DNA of 64,000 nt from CAWHYG01 sp963833505 (GTDB lineage: Bacteria; Eisenbacteria; RBG-16-71-46; CAIMUX01): the NCBI GenBank assembly GCA_963833505.1, contig CAWHYG010000007.1, forward strand, positions 2,170,001-2,234,000, written 5' to 3'. This document shows, in pieces, positions 1 to 9,313 of the stretch (positions are counted from its first letter, which is position 1; each line of letters starts with the position of its first letter). Position numbers and translations under genes: made by a program. The notes beneath the pieces were generated by a model, which did no database searches, had not been told where the DNA came from, and saw only the letters and a program-made list of their open reading frames with translations.

Positions 1-1
1 C

Positions 2-106
2 CGCAATCCTCCCCCGGGAGTCTTCGACGCGCGCTCCTGGCGCTACTGGAATCTGGTCTTCGGGATCAGGCCGGTGCCGCCTCTGCCGACACGCAGGATT
101 CCGTGA
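2..106 (+). CDS. 3' end of a protein of unknown function (partial)
   Basis: Reading frame 2 is open from the left edge for 34 codons and ends in TGA at 104-106. It encodes a Trp/Pro-rich tail (FDARSWRYWNLVF, then PVPPLPTRRIP). Third codon positions are overwhelmingly G or C, as in confirmed genes of this window, whereas the competing frame that stays open to about 183 has weaker codon use. I do not recognise the family and the rest of the gene lies outside the window. Confidence 0.35.
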   Translation, partial: RNPPPGVFDARSWRYWNLVFGIRPVPPLPTRRIP

Positions 107-486
107 GCCCGTTCCAACCGGCCGCGGGCGTCCAGACGATTCCTGAATTGGCCCGCGCGTCGCTGGTTCTGGCCGACGAATAGGCTGATCGGGAGGTCCG
201 ACTCCCCGACCGCGATCCCGGGACCGGGGTCCGGTTCCGGGCTCCCGGAGCTAGCGGCTCCCCGACCTCGCTCGTCGGGATTCCCCACGTCCAGTCGGGA
301 TTTCCAACACGCGCGGCTCTGCCCCGGTGTCAGCAGCGTTGGATCACCGCGACAACGATCGAAACGCCAATGGGATCCACGGGACTCTCGCAGGCCCTGC
401 CCGGCATGACTGTTGCTGACCCTCCCACGGGTTGAATCGAATCGCAGGGAACCGGGCGGCTCAGGACAAGAAGGAAGCAGACCAAC
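107..486. other. Intergenic stretch, no gene recognised
   Basis: No reading frame here shows recognisable protein sequence. A long minus-strand frame crosses it but has no family resemblance and poor codon structure. It probably contains the promoter for the small membrane protein starting at 487; no convincing -35/-10 pair stands out. Confidence 0.4.
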
Positions 487-681
487 ATGAACTCGCTCAG
501 CAATCACGACGTCGTCGCTTTGGTCGTCACCAACATCGTGTTGGGAGCTGCGGTCGGCGGGATCTTCCTCTGGATCTGCTTCGATACCCTTCGCGAGGTC
601 TGGCGTCGCCGGCGTCGGTCGGAAGAGCGCGTCGAGGCGCCCGCGCTGCGCGTCAAGCGGGCCGAAGCGGTATCCTCATAG
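487..681 (+). CDS. Small single-pass membrane protein, unknown function
   Basis: This 64-residue protein starts at ATG 487, about a dozen bases after a purine-rich AAGGAAG ribosome-binding site. Residues about 10-32 form one hydrophobic helix (VVALVVTNIVLGAAVGGIFLW), followed by a strongly basic stretch (RRRRR at about 41-45) that would keep the C-terminus in the cytoplasm by the positive-inside rule. It lies convergent to the response-regulator gene, whose stop is 26 bases away. No family is recognised. Coding status rests on the ribosome-binding site, the clean helix and high GC at third positions. Confidence 0.55.
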   Translation: MNSLSNHDVVALVVTNIVLGAAVGGIFLWICFDTLREVWRRRRRSEERVEAPALRVKRAEAVSS

Positions 682-706
682 CGCCTCCGGCCGTCGTTCA
701 GCAAAT

Positions 707-2059
707 TCAAGCGGGCCGCAGCCTCTTGATCTTGTCGTAAAGCGTCGAGCGGTCGATCCCGAGAATGCGCGCGGCCTCCCGCACGTTGCCGTCGGTCCTC
801 TGCAGCACCGCCTCGATCACCTCGCGCTCGATCTCGCCCAGGCTCAGGTGCGTCGGAGGCGCCCATTCGCGGCGGGCGGCCGGCTGGAGGAGAAAACCGA
901 GGTCGTCGGCGGTCAGCTCGGAGCCGTGGCACGTGACCAGGCCCCGCTCGATTGCGTTCCTGAGCTCGCGGACGTTTCCGGGCCAGCTCTGGCTGAGCAG
1001 CACATTCAGGGCTCCCTGCGAGACCCCCACGACCGGCCTCCCCAGCTCGCAGGCCAGTTGCTCCACGAAGACCGCCGTCAGAAGCGGGACATCCTCCATG
1101 CGCTCCCGAAGCGGCGGGATGCGGAGGTTGATCACGTTGAGGCGGTAGTAGAGATCCTGCCGGAAGGCGCCGGAGGCGACCTCCGCTTCCAGATCCCGAT
1201 TCGTCGCGGCGATGACGCGGGCGTCGACCGTGATCTCCTCGACTCCCCCGACACGGAAGAACCGCCGATGCTCCAGCACTCGAAGCAGCTCCTTCTGGAG
1301 CTTGGATGAGATCTCCCCGATCTCGTCCAGGAAGATCGTGCCGCCCGCCGCCAGCTCGAACTTCCCGGGCTTCCGGGAAACCGCCCCCGTGAACGCGCCG
1401 CGCTCGTGTCCGAAGAGCTCGGACTCGAGCAGAGACTCGCTGAGGGCCGCGCAGGACACGGGCACGAACGGCCGCTCCGACCGTTCGCCGGTGGAGTGAA
1501 TCGCACGAGCGAAGAGCTCCTTCCCGACGCCGCTTTCCCCCTGGAGCAGGACCGTGCTCCGGAGATCCGCGACCTCGCGCACCAGCTCGAAGAGGGCGTG
1601 CATCCTCGTGTTCTTGCTCACCAGATCCTCGAGGCGGTACTGGTCGGACAGGCGGCGGCGCAGGTAGGCGTTTTCGCGGCGCACCTCCCGGTGCCGGAGG
1701 ACCTTCTCGACGAAGACCGAGATCTCCTTCAGGTCGAACGGCTTCACGATGTAATCCTCGGCACCCTGCTTCATGGCCTCCACGGCCGTGTCGACTGCCG
1801 CGTACGCGGTCACGATGACGACCAGGGTTTCGGGGCGGAGCTTCCGGATTTCCATCATGGTCACGATTCCATCGGGGCCGGATGGCATCCGGAGATCGAG
1901 GAAACAGATCGCGTAGTCGTGTTCGGCCGCCAGGGCGACCGCCTCGGCGCCGGAGGCGGCCTGATCCACCGGGTAGCCGTCCTCCTTGAGCCAGGCGGCC
2001 AGCGTTTCCCGGGCCACCGGTTCGTCATCCGCGACCAGGATCCTGCAGTCGTGGTTCAT
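707..2059 (-). CDS. NtrC-family sigma-54-dependent response regulator
   Basis: A 450-residue cytoplasmic transcription activator. Residues 1-125 are a receiver domain with acidic pocket DDE (11-13), phospho-acceptor Asp55 in CFLDLRMP and the conserved Lys in VKPFD. Residues about 145-380 are the AAA+ domain, with Walker A GESGVGKE (about 174-181), the sigma-54-contacting GAFTGA loop (221-226), and a DEIGEI Walker B. The C-terminus is a Fis-type helix-turn-helix (REAARILGIDRSTLYDKIKR). The start is the ATG at 2059, whose bases overlap the stop of the upstream histidine kinase (ATGA), showing translational coupling. An upstream in-frame extension belongs to the kinase region and is rejected. 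By family it activates sigma-54 promoters when phosphorylated; its targets are not visible here. Confidence 0.93.
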   Translation of the reverse strand: MNHDCRILVADDEPVARETLAAWLKEDGYPVDQAASGAEAVALAAEHDYAICFLDLRMPSGPDGIVTMMEIRKLRPETLVVIVTAYAAVDTAVEAMKQGAEDYIVKPFDLKEISVFVEKVLRHREVRRENAYLRRRLSDQYRLEDLVSKNTRMHALFELVREVADLRSTVLLQGESGVGKELFARAIHSTGERSERPFVPVSCAALSESLLESELFGHERGAFTGAVSRKPGKFELAAGGTIFLDEIGEISSKLQKELLRVLEHRRFFRVGGVEEITVDARVIAATNRDLEAEVASGAFRQDLYYRLNVINLRIPPLRERMEDVPLLTAVFVEQLACELGRPVVGVSQGALNVLLSQSWPGNVRELRNAIERGLVTCHGSELTADDLGFLLQPAARREWAPPTHLSLGEIEREVIEAVLQRTDGNVREAARILGIDRSTLYDKIKRLRPA

Positions 2060-3759
2060 GGCTCGCCCTCCCGAGCGCCCAACGGCAGAGTCACGCGGAC
2101 AAGCGTGCCCTTCCCCGGTTCGCTCTCGACCTCGATGGTTCCGCCGTGGTTGTGCACGATCCCATAGACCACGGCCAATCCAAGCCCGACGCCCTTGCCG
2201 TCCTCCTTGGTGGTGAAGAACGGATCGAAGACGTGCGCCACGTTCTCCTCGGAGATACCGGCTCCGGAGTCTTCCACCTCGAGGATCGCAACGCGGCGGA
2301 CCGGATCGACCGAGGTGCAAAGCACGATCCGGCCTCCTTTGGGCATCGACTCGGCCGCGTTCAAGACCAGGTTCAGGACGACCTGCATGATCTGCGCCGG
2401 GTCGCAGGCGACGACAGGAAGATCCTGCGCCACGCTGAGCTGGACCCACGCCCCGCAATCGGAGACCTTGTGATCGATCAAAGCCAGCGTGTTCCGCACC
2501 AGGGTGTTCAGATCAGACGGCGTCCGTTTCGGCTGGGACTGGCGGGAAAAAGTCAGAAGCTCGGTCACGATGCGGCCGACCCGGACCGTCTCCCGCTCGA
2601 TCTGGCCCAGATAGTTCCGGAATTCCTGCTCGCGGCCGGCCGGGAAACCCTCGCGGCCGAGGATCCGCAGCATGAGGGCGGCCAGATTGCGGACCCCGGA
2701 AATCGGATTGTTGATCTCGTGCGCCATCGAAGCGGAGAGCTGCCCCAGCGAAGCCAGGCGATCCTGGCGGATCAGGTTCTGCTGCGCGGTCTGGAGCTGC
2801 GCGGTCCTTTCCGTAACCTTCCGCCCCAGCTCCCAGTTGAACTGGTTGATCTCCTCGAGCGCGTCTCCCAGGCGGCGTCGCATGACATCGAAGGCGCGCG
2901 CCAGCTCTCCGATCTCGTCGCGCGACCCCAGATCGATCGGGTGCTCCAGATGCATGTCCCCAGCGGCGTGGGTCGCCTCGATCAGCATCCGGATCGGCCG
3001 ATCCACGAACATCCGCACGAAGAAGCCGATGAATCCCCCGGCGGTGACGATGGTCAACAGGGTCACGAGCAGGGCCCGGAGGCGGGCTCCCGCCATCTCC
3101 CGGTCGACGCGATCCAGGGACATGTCGAGGTCGACGACTCCGAGGACATGGATGTCCGCCGGATGGGCGTGGCAGGCAGCTTCGCTGCAGGAGGCCTCGT
3201 TATAGATCGGGGTCACCATGCCCAGGATCCGTCCGCCTCCGGGCCGGTGGAAGACCCGGGCCCGCGAGGGCACATCCACCCGCACCAGAGGCGCGCTGCG
3301 GGCGTGGCAAAGGTAGCAGGCCTCGGCGTTCTTGTCCACCATCCGGCCCTCTTCGGAATCGGTGCTGAACATGACCCGCCCCTCCTTGTTGAAGATGCGG
3401 ATCCTCTCGATTCCGGGCTGGCGGGCGATCGCCTTCATCATCCCGTAGGCATCGTCGCGGCGGTCGGCCAGCATGGCGTTCCACATGCCGTTGACGATCG
3501 TTCCGGAGAGCTGGTCGGCTCCGAGGGTCATCTCGTCCTGGAGCTGATGCTGGTGGATGCGGAGGATGACGAAGCCGGCCACGCCGAGGACGGCGATGAC
3601 GATCAAGGTCAGGTAGAGGATCAGCTTGGGAGCGAGGCGCTGCGGGGTTGCCCCCGTCCAGACGGAACGGTCGCTCCCGTCGTTCCCGTCGCTGCCGTCG
3701 CTCCCGGCGCTGCCGGCGCTGCCGTCACGCCCCTGGCCGATCACCGCACGTCTTCCCAT
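2056..3759 (-). CDS. Membrane histidine kinase with di-haem-c periplasmic sensor
   Basis: A 567-residue sensor kinase. It has a Gly/Ser/Asp-rich N-terminus (residues 12-30), TM1 at about 43-67, a periplasmic sensor domain at about 68-228, TM2 at about 229-252, HAMP at about 253-305, a coiled linker, a HisKA domain with the H-box MAHEINNP (His347), and an HATPase_c domain with N box (LNLVLNAAESMP), DSGAGI, FDPFFTT and GLGLAVV. The sensor contains CYLCH (148-152), a standard CxxCH haem-c motif, and CSEAACH (191-197), a CX4CH motif as in some cytochromes c3. I infer covalent haem and hence redox, NO or CO sensing. The partner is the coupled NtrC-type regulator. Multihaem cytochrome genes at 46-50 kb are plausible but unproven targets. 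Confidence 0.9.
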   Translation of the reverse strand: MGRRAVIGQGRDGSAGSAGSDGSDGNDGSDRSVWTGATPQRLAPKLILYLTLIVIAVLGVAGFVILRIHQHQLQDEMTLGADQLSGTIVNGMWNAMLADRRDDAYGMMKAIARQPGIERIRIFNKEGRVMFSTDSEEGRMVDKNAEACYLCHARSAPLVRVDVPSRARVFHRPGGGRILGMVTPIYNEASCSEAACHAHPADIHVLGVVDLDMSLDRVDREMAGARLRALLVTLLTIVTAGGFIGFFVRMFVDRPIRMLIEATHAAGDMHLEHPIDLGSRDEIGELARAFDVMRRRLGDALEEINQFNWELGRKVTERTAQLQTAQQNLIRQDRLASLGQLSASMAHEINNPISGVRNLAALMLRILGREGFPAGREQEFRNYLGQIERETVRVGRIVTELLTFSRQSQPKRTPSDLNTLVRNTLALIDHKVSDCGAWVQLSVAQDLPVVACDPAQIMQVVLNLVLNAAESMPKGGRIVLCTSVDPVRRVAILEVEDSGAGISEENVAHVFDPFFTTKEDGKGVGLGLAVVYGIVHNHGGTIEVESEPGKGTLVRVTLPLGAREGEP

Positions 3760-4079
3760 GCCGTCCCCCGGATCATCCTATGCTTCCGGGGGTGCGGCGT
3801 CCAGCCATGGGGCACCGGACGCACCGGACGGCGTTGCCGGACCCGCGAAGCCGGCTGAACTCCGTTGGTTTGTGGAGGCGCCGCGGGTGAAGAGCTGATA
3901 GGGAGTTGCAGCTCCGGCTGCCCGGGCGGACATTCAGCCCCCGCCTCCCCCTGGACGCGATCTCCGCCGGGCCGCTGGGAATCCGGGGGCGAGTCGAAGC
4001 GCGGTGACTCAGCCTCGAAGAGCACAAGGACCGCTGCGAAAGGGTCGCCCGCATCGCGAGCGATCCGATCGCCGAGTCG
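3760..4079. other. Intergenic, no gene recognised
   Basis: A gap of 320 bases between the start of the haem-sensor kinase and the stop of the RCC1 gene, both on the minus strand. It should carry the kinase promoter. I see no recognisable coding sequence and no clear terminator with a T-run. Confidence 0.4.
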
Positions 4080-5405
4080 TCACTCGACCCGCACGATCGT
4101 GCCGGTCCGCGTTCCGGTCGCTGAGATGATCCGGGCGAGGTACATCCCGGGCGGCAGCATCCGTCCCGCGTCGTCGCGTCCGTTCCAGCTCAGAGTCAGG
4201 GATCCGCTCGGAGCCTGCGATGCCGTTTCCAGGCGCCGGACCTCTCGACCCGCCGCGTCGAAGATTCCAGCGACACACGGCACGGCGCTCGGGGACTGGA
4301 CCGTGATCGTGACAACGCCACGGCTCGGATTGGGGAACAGGGTCAACCGAGGCGTGAACGATCGGGCGGCTTCCACGGAGGCGGCGGAGCAGGGGATGGG
4401 AGCGCAAACCGACCCGGGTCCCTGCCACTGGTTGGGAAACGTGCACCAGGAAACGATCGTCATGGTGCAGGCGCCGTTCGGATGGCAGCAGGCGCCGAGG
4501 CGGGCGTTCTTGAGCCCGAAGCTGTTCGCAGCGCCGGCGGCAACGGCGACGAAACCGGAATCCGGGGGCGGAACGTCGCACTCGTGATCCCAATCAGTGC
4601 CCCAGCACACGACGGAGCCGTCCCTCTTGAGTCCGATCGAGTGCGTATCGCCCCCTGCGATGGCGATGAAATCGGCGTTCGGCGCTGGAGGGTCACATTG
4701 GTGGTACGTATCACGTCCCCACCCGACCACGGACCCGTCACTCTTGAGGCCGAGGCTGAACTGGCCTCCGCCTGCGACTCCGATGAATCCCGAATTCGGC
4801 GCTGGAACATCGCATTGACCGTAGGTGTCATCCCCCCAGGCGACGATGGAACCGTCCACCTTGAGGCCAAGGCAGTGATAGACGCCGGCCGAAAGCGCGA
4901 TGAACCCGACGTCGGGCCCAGGCACGTCACACTCGCCGTAGGAGTCATCGCCCCAGGCCACGATCGTCCCGTCGCTCTTGAGGCCGGCGCTGAACCATCC
5001 TCCGCCCGTGAGCGATACGAAGCCGCTGTTCGGCGCCGGCACGTTGCACTGCCCGTAGCCGTTGGCGCCCCAGGCCACCACCGAGCCATTTGACTTCAGA
5101 CCAAGGCCGTGGGAATCCCCGGCCGCGATCGCCACGAAGTCCCGATTCGGGGACGGCACGGTGCATTGCCAGACTTCGCAGGAGCCCCAAGCTTCGATCG
5201 CGCCGGAAGACCGGAGCCCCATTCCGAAATAGGCTCCGGCGGCCACGGCGACATAGCCCGAATCGGGCGACACGACCCTGCATTGATCCACCACGCAGTT
5301 GCCCCAGGGCACGATGGACCCCGCGGCGCCGGCATTTCCGCACGCGAGCTGGAAGAGAACAAAGAGGCTCAGACTCACCGACAATCGGAGACGCAGGGGA
5401 TTCAT
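4080..5405 (-). CDS. Secreted RCC1-type beta-propeller protein with FlgD-Ig-like C-terminus
   Basis: A 441-residue exported protein. A signal peptide (about 1-27, ending ACGNAGAAG, so possibly a lipoprotein cleaved before Cys) is followed by seven repeats of about 41 residues. Each repeat carries the pattern (A/G)WG..xYGQCDVPxPNSGF and (S/H)xGLKxDGS, as in RCC1/BLIP-II propellers. Next is a Cys-rich module (LGACCHPNGACT...GPGSVCAP.PC), then a FlgD-Ig-like domain (LFPNPSRG, FDAAGREV, LSWNGRDDAG, PPGMYLARI). The start at 5405 has AGGAGG six to seven bases upstream; longer in-frame starts have no comparable site. The propeller suggests a surface binding or adhesion role, which is not provable here. 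A paralogue of exactly the same length lies at 19065-20390. Confidence 0.88.
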   Translation of the reverse strand: MNPLRLRLSVSLSLFVLFQLACGNAGAAGSIVPWGNCVVDQCRVVSPDSGYVAVAAGAYFGMGLRSSGAIEAWGSCEVWQCTVPSPNRDFVAIAAGDSHGLGLKSNGSVVAWGANGYGQCNVPAPNSGFVSLTGGGWFSAGLKSDGTIVAWGDDSYGECDVPGPDVGFIALSAGVYHCLGLKVDGSIVAWGDDTYGQCDVPAPNSGFIGVAGGGQFSLGLKSDGSVVGWGRDTYHQCDPPAPNADFIAIAGGDTHSIGLKRDGSVVCWGTDWDHECDVPPPDSGFVAVAAGAANSFGLKNARLGACCHPNGACTMTIVSWCTFPNQWQGPGSVCAPIPCSAASVEAARSFTPRLTLFPNPSRGVVTITVQSPSAVPCVAGIFDAAGREVRRLETASQAPSGSLTLSWNGRDDAGRMLPPGMYLARIISATGTRTGTIVRVE

Positions 5406-5862
5406 CGGAGACCTCCTCTCGCCGAACTGGCTGATAAAGCACCCCGGAGAAATCATACACCCCATGTCGAAAAACCGCCGCCCTGCCGTCCGGTTGGTCA
5501 CGCGGGACGTGATCGGCGGCGGGCCCTGCAGCGACAAACGCATCCGCCCTGCCCGGACCCCGCTCGCGGCCCACAAGAAGGTTCCAGTCCCCGGCGCCGC
5601 CCACTCCGTCCCGGAGGCGGCGGAAAGCCCCCTTACGCCTTGTCGTTAGGCGCGGGTTCGCACGGGCCGTGGTGCCGATGGCAACGTGCCGGCCGCTGCC
5701 AAGAGGTTGCATTGCGACCGCGTCGCATGCGGAATGGAGACGCCCCGCGACGCGTCCAAAAAAAAAATAGGGTTGACACACCGCAACGTGATGCACAATT
5801 CTTCCTCGGCCTCAAACGTCAGTATTCGAAACCGTCACCGCTCGTAGCCCTTGGAGGTCGCC
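5406..5862. other. Divergent intergenic region between RCC1 gene and C10 peptidase gene
   Basis: The 457 bases between two divergent secreted-protein genes hold no recognisable gene. They include a run of nine A residues at about 5759-5767 next to a consensus-like promoter firing rightwards (listed separately). Confidence 0.5.
5773..5800 (+). promoter_or_regulatory. Sigma-70-type promoter with upstream A-tract for the C10 peptidase gene
   Basis: TTGACA (5773-5778) is a perfect -35 hexamer, followed after about 16 bases by a -10-like CACAAT/ACAATT with TG just upstream. A poly-A tract immediately before the -35 resembles an UP element. This is the most AT-rich patch in the region and lies about 60 bases ahead of the GTG start at 5863. 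Confidence 0.55.
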
Positions 5863-8800
5863 GTGAAACAGATTTCGGTCGCGCTTCTGCTTCTCGTCCT
5901 TGCGCCCCGATTGCTCTTCGCCTCACAGCCCACGGAAAGCGAGATGGACCGCGCCGCCGGAAAGTGGATCGAGCTGTTCGTTGAACACAACGGAGGATGG
6001 AACGATTCGACTTCGGCCCGGATCAGTGAGGTCCAGCGCTTTGCCGTCCGCGGAACCTCGTTCGGAACGGTTTATCAGATTCAGCCGGCCGGGTTCCTCG
6101 TCGTGCCCGCGTCGTTCGATGTTTACCCCGTTTTCGCCTTCTCGCTACACGGATCTTGGTCGGCACCGTCTGACAGCACCTCGCCCGGCCTCCACCTGCG
6201 GCACACGCTCACGCACGCCGTCTTCGCGTCGCTCAGTCGGGCGCCCGACCCGCGCGCCCGGGCCGCCTGGGCGCGCCTGCTCCGGCAGGACAAGGACGAC
6301 GAGGACCTGCCGACCTTCACGCCGCAGATCAAGACGGCTCAGCTCATGACCGGGATCGCCTGGCATCAGTTCCAGCCGTACGATCTGGCCTGTCCAAGTC
6401 TCGGGGTCTGTTCGCAGCGGTACAATGGCGGGCAGGGGTTCGACGGCCATTGCGTGGTCGGCTGCGTGGCTTCTTCGCTAGGGAGACTTCTCCGGTTCCA
6501 CGCATACCCGGACTCCGGCGAGGGCACCAACGCATACGAGTGGGCCGACACCACCGACCTGGCCTGCGCGCCCAAGGACACCATTCTGTCCGCCGATTTT
6601 CGCGGCCGCATCGACTGGAGCTTGCTGCCCCCCGACTGCAGCTCCTGCACGCCGGCCGACTCCGCGGCCCTGGCGGACTTCTGTTACAAAGTCGGTGTCA
6701 GCCTGGACATGAACTACGGCCGCATCCAGTCCAACGTCACCCCGACCCCCTCCCCGCTGCTCAACAACTGGCGCTACCGAGACGGTATCAACTTCTCGAC
6801 CTTTGGCCAGGCCGACGCATGGGACATCGCCAGGACCGAGATCAACGCCCACCGTCCCCTCTGGGCCGGAACGGACACCCTGGGACATCAGGTGTGCGCC
6901 GACGGCTGGGCCTATGACGACAACAACGTCCCCTGGCTGTCGAGGAACGACGACTCGGGTTTCGAGCTTTGGCTGCCGTTCACCGCCTGGAACGACACCG
7001 TGGCCGAGGGCTTCCACTACGGCATCACGCCGCGGCGCCAGACGGACTTCGTCGTCAACCACAACGGGACCGGCGGGGACTATGCCAACATTCAAGCCGC
7101 CATCGATGACTCGCTGACGGTACGGCAGGGTAGCCGCATCGTCCTCGGCGACGGAGTCTTCACCGGCGCGGGGAACGTCGACGTCGACTTCAGGGGCCGG
7201 GACCTGACCATCTGCTCCCGTGCCGATAACCCCGACTCCAGCATCATCGACTGCCAGGGAAGCAACTCCAATCGGCACCGTGGGTTCTATCTCCACAGCA
7301 AGGAGTCCGCCGCGGCCACGATTCAGGGCATCACGATCCGCGACGGCTACGAGGGCCCGTCGGACGCGGGAGGCGGGATCCTCTGCGCGAACTACGCGAC
7401 CCCTGTGATCACGAACTGCGTCTTCGACCACAATACGGCCGGGAGCGGAGGAGGCCTGGCCGCAACCGGCCACGCCCGACCTCGCCTCGAGCAGGACCTC
7501 CTCGAGCACAACCGCAGCGGCACGGGCGCCGCGCTCTACGCGGCGAACGTGTCCGATCCATGGTTGCTCGGCTGCACCTTGGCCGGTGACACGTGCACCG
7601 GCGCCACCAACCAATCGGCCGTCTACGCGACGACCAGCTCCAAGGTCCACGTGTTCCAGAGCATCATCGCCGGGACCGTCGGCGGAAAGGACGTCATCTG
7701 CGGGTTCAACAGCATCATCCACCTGAGCTGCTGCGACGTGTACGGTAACGCGGGCGGGGATTGGACCGGGTGCATCTCCGCCCAGCTCAGCCAGAACGGC
7801 AACATGCACGCGGACCCGAGGTTCTGCTCCGGGTCGTACTACCTCCACTACGGTTCCCCCTGCGGAGTCGGCAATTCGGGGGACTGCGGCCAGATCGGGG
7901 CCCTGCCTTACTGCCACGGGTCCGCCCTGGTGAGGCCCGACTCGACGGGAGACTTCAAGAACATCGCCGCCGCGGTCGCGAACGTCTGCGACGGAGACAC
8001 GATTCTCCTGGCGAACGGGACATTCCAGCACGACGGAAACCGGGACCTGTTCATCAGCAAGATTCTCACGATCCGATCGCAGAGCGGGAATCCGGACTCG
8101 TGCAAGGTGGACTGCGGGGGCTCGCCATCCGGCTATCATCGCTTCGCGACCTTGGAGGGTGCCGACGTCCTGCAGGATCTGACCCTTACCGGGGGGTACC
8201 TCGGTGGAGGAGACCCGTATGGGGGCTGCATCCTCGTGCGAACTGGGGGCGCCACGCTTGTAGACTGCGTCCTCGAGAGAAATAGCGCCACGGTCGCCGG
8301 CGGAGGGGGGGCGATCGCCGCGTTCTTGGGCTGCGTTGTTTCGCTCCGCCAGAGTCGCGTCCAGGCCAACGGAGGCTATGCCGGCGGAGCCTGTCTGCTG
8401 GCGGCCGGCACGAGCCTCCAAGCGACCAACACGACGTTCTGGGGCAACAGGTCGGGCGCGGGGAGCGCCGGCGGCGGGGCCGTGCAGATCCTCGGAGCCC
8501 AGGCTCACTTCGACAGGTGCACCTTCTTTGCCGATACGTCCTTGAACGCCAGCGGCGCGGGCGCCATCTACCTCGGGTCGGACGCGGTCGCCGAAATCGA
8601 CTCGACGATCATCGACTCATGCGTTTGCGCCAACGGCCCTGTGGAACCGTGCGGCGGAAACGGAGGCTCCGCGACGGCGTCGTGTTCGGACATCTTCGGA
8701 TGCGGCGGTGACTGGGGGGGATGCCTCTGGGGTCAGGGGCCGGGCAAGGGCAGCAGCAATCTGGATTCCGACCCGTTGTTGGACGACCCGCGCGCAGGGA

Positions 8801-9186
8801 GCTTCTGTCTGGACGAGGGGTCACCGTGCTGGGGAGGCTCCTGCGGGCAGATCGGCGCCTACGGCCTCTGTCCGGACAAGCGCCTGACCAACCAGCCCCG
8901 GGAGGTCACTCTAAGGGTCATCGGCAGCAACCCGTCACGGCAGCCGGTGGTCCAGTTCACTGTTCCGACCGCGCAGGCGGGGCACCAGATCGATCTGGCC
9001 GTCTATGACGCAGCGGGACGGCGTATCCGAAGCCTGTTCCACGGTCCGGGCGCCATCGGCGTCCACACGATCCACTGGGACGCCCGGACGGGATTCGGAG
9101 CATCCGCGGCATCGGGCGTCTACTTTCTGAGGCTGCGCGTGGCCGGCGGGCCGGCCAAGGCGCAGAGGCTGGTCGTCTTGCGGTAG
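5863..9186 (+). CDS. Secreted C10 (streptopain-like) cysteine peptidase fused to a beta-helix and FlgD-Ig-like domain
   Basis: An 1107-residue exported multidomain protein. Residues 1-21 are a signal peptide. About 25-150 resemble the Spi/C10 propeptide (VYQIQPAGFLVVPAS). About 160-390 are the peptidase, with catalytic Cys201 in VVGCVASSLGRLL and catalytic His342 in LGHQVCADGW. From about residue 395 there are two blocks of parallel beta-helix repeats of pectate-lyase-like type, each opened by a GDYANIQAAIDDS or GDFKNIAAAVANV motif and followed by GGG.I turns. The last about 90 residues are a FlgD-Ig-like module (VYDAAGRRI, HTIHWDAR, ASGVYFLRL). GTG 5863 is preferred over the upstream TTG because GGAGG sits five bases before it. 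The likely role is extracellular proteolysis tethered to the surface. Confidence 0.85.
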   Translation: MKQISVALLLLVLAPRLLFASQPTESEMDRAAGKWIELFVEHNGGWNDSTSARISEVQRFAVRGTSFGTVYQIQPAGFLVVPASFDVYPVFAFSLHGSWSAPSDSTSPGLHLRHTLTHAVFASLSRAPDPRARAAWARLLRQDKDDEDLPTFTPQIKTAQLMTGIAWHQFQPYDLACPSLGVCSQRYNGGQGFDGHCVVGCVASSLGRLLRFHAYPDSGEGTNAYEWADTTDLACAPKDTILSADFRGRIDWSLLPPDCSSCTPADSAALADFCYKVGVSLDMNYGRIQSNVTPTPSPLLNNWRYRDGINFSTFGQADAWDIARTEINAHRPLWAGTDTLGHQVCADGWAYDDNNVPWLSRNDDSGFELWLPFTAWNDTVAEGFHYGITPRRQTDFVVNHNGTGGDYANIQAAIDDSLTVRQGSRIVLGDGVFTGAGNVDVDFRGRDLTICSRADNPDSSIIDCQGSNSNRHRGFYLHSKESAAATIQGITIRDGYEGPSDAGGGILCANYATPVITNCVFDHNTAGSGGGLAATGHARPRLEQDLLEHNRSGTGAALYAANVSDPWLLGCTLAGDTCTGATNQSAVYATTSSKVHVFQSIIAGTVGGKDVICGFNSIIHLSCCDVYGNAGGDWTGCISAQLSQNGNMHADPRFCSGSYYLHYGSPCGVGNSGDCGQIGALPYCHGSALVRPDSTGDFKNIAAAVANVCDGDTILLANGTFQHDGNRDLFISKILTIRSQSGNPDSCKVDCGGSPSGYHRFATLEGADVLQDLTLTGGYLGGGDPYGGCILVRTGGATLVDCVLERNSATVAGGGGAIAAFLGCVVSLRQSRVQANGGYAGGACLLAAGTSLQATNTTFWGNRSGAGSAGGGAVQILGAQAHFDRCTFFADTSLNASGAGAIYLGSDAVAEIDSTIIDSCVCANGPVEPCGGNGGSATASCSDIFGCGGDWGGCLWGQGPGKGSSNLDSDPLLDDPRAGSFCLDEGSPCWGGSCGQIGAYGLCPDKRLTNQPREVTLRVIGSNPSRQPVVQFTVPTAQAGHQIDLAVYDAAGRRIRSLFHGPGAIGVHTIHWDARTGFGASAASGVYFLRLRVAGGPAKAQRLVVLR

Positions 9187-9313
9187 CGGCTACGCCGGAC
9201 CGATCCGGATCCCCCGGATGGACCGGAGCGGGGGCGGTGTCCACTTCCCCCGCTCCCGCCGCATCGCGTACCGGTCCAAGCGGACCCATCCGCGCGGATC
9301 TCGGTGTTCCCCG

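Noticed and set aside
43..507. 154-codon - strand frame at the left edge
   Set aside because: It contains no recognisable motif, has poor third-position bias and overlaps the small membrane-protein gene on the other strand.
2146..3858. 570-codon + strand open frame
   Set aside because: Antisense to the haem-sensor kinase; rich in His/Asp/Arg with no family features.
6478..8508. 676-codon - strand open frame
   Set aside because: Antisense to the C10 peptidase/beta-helix gene; no recognisable domain.
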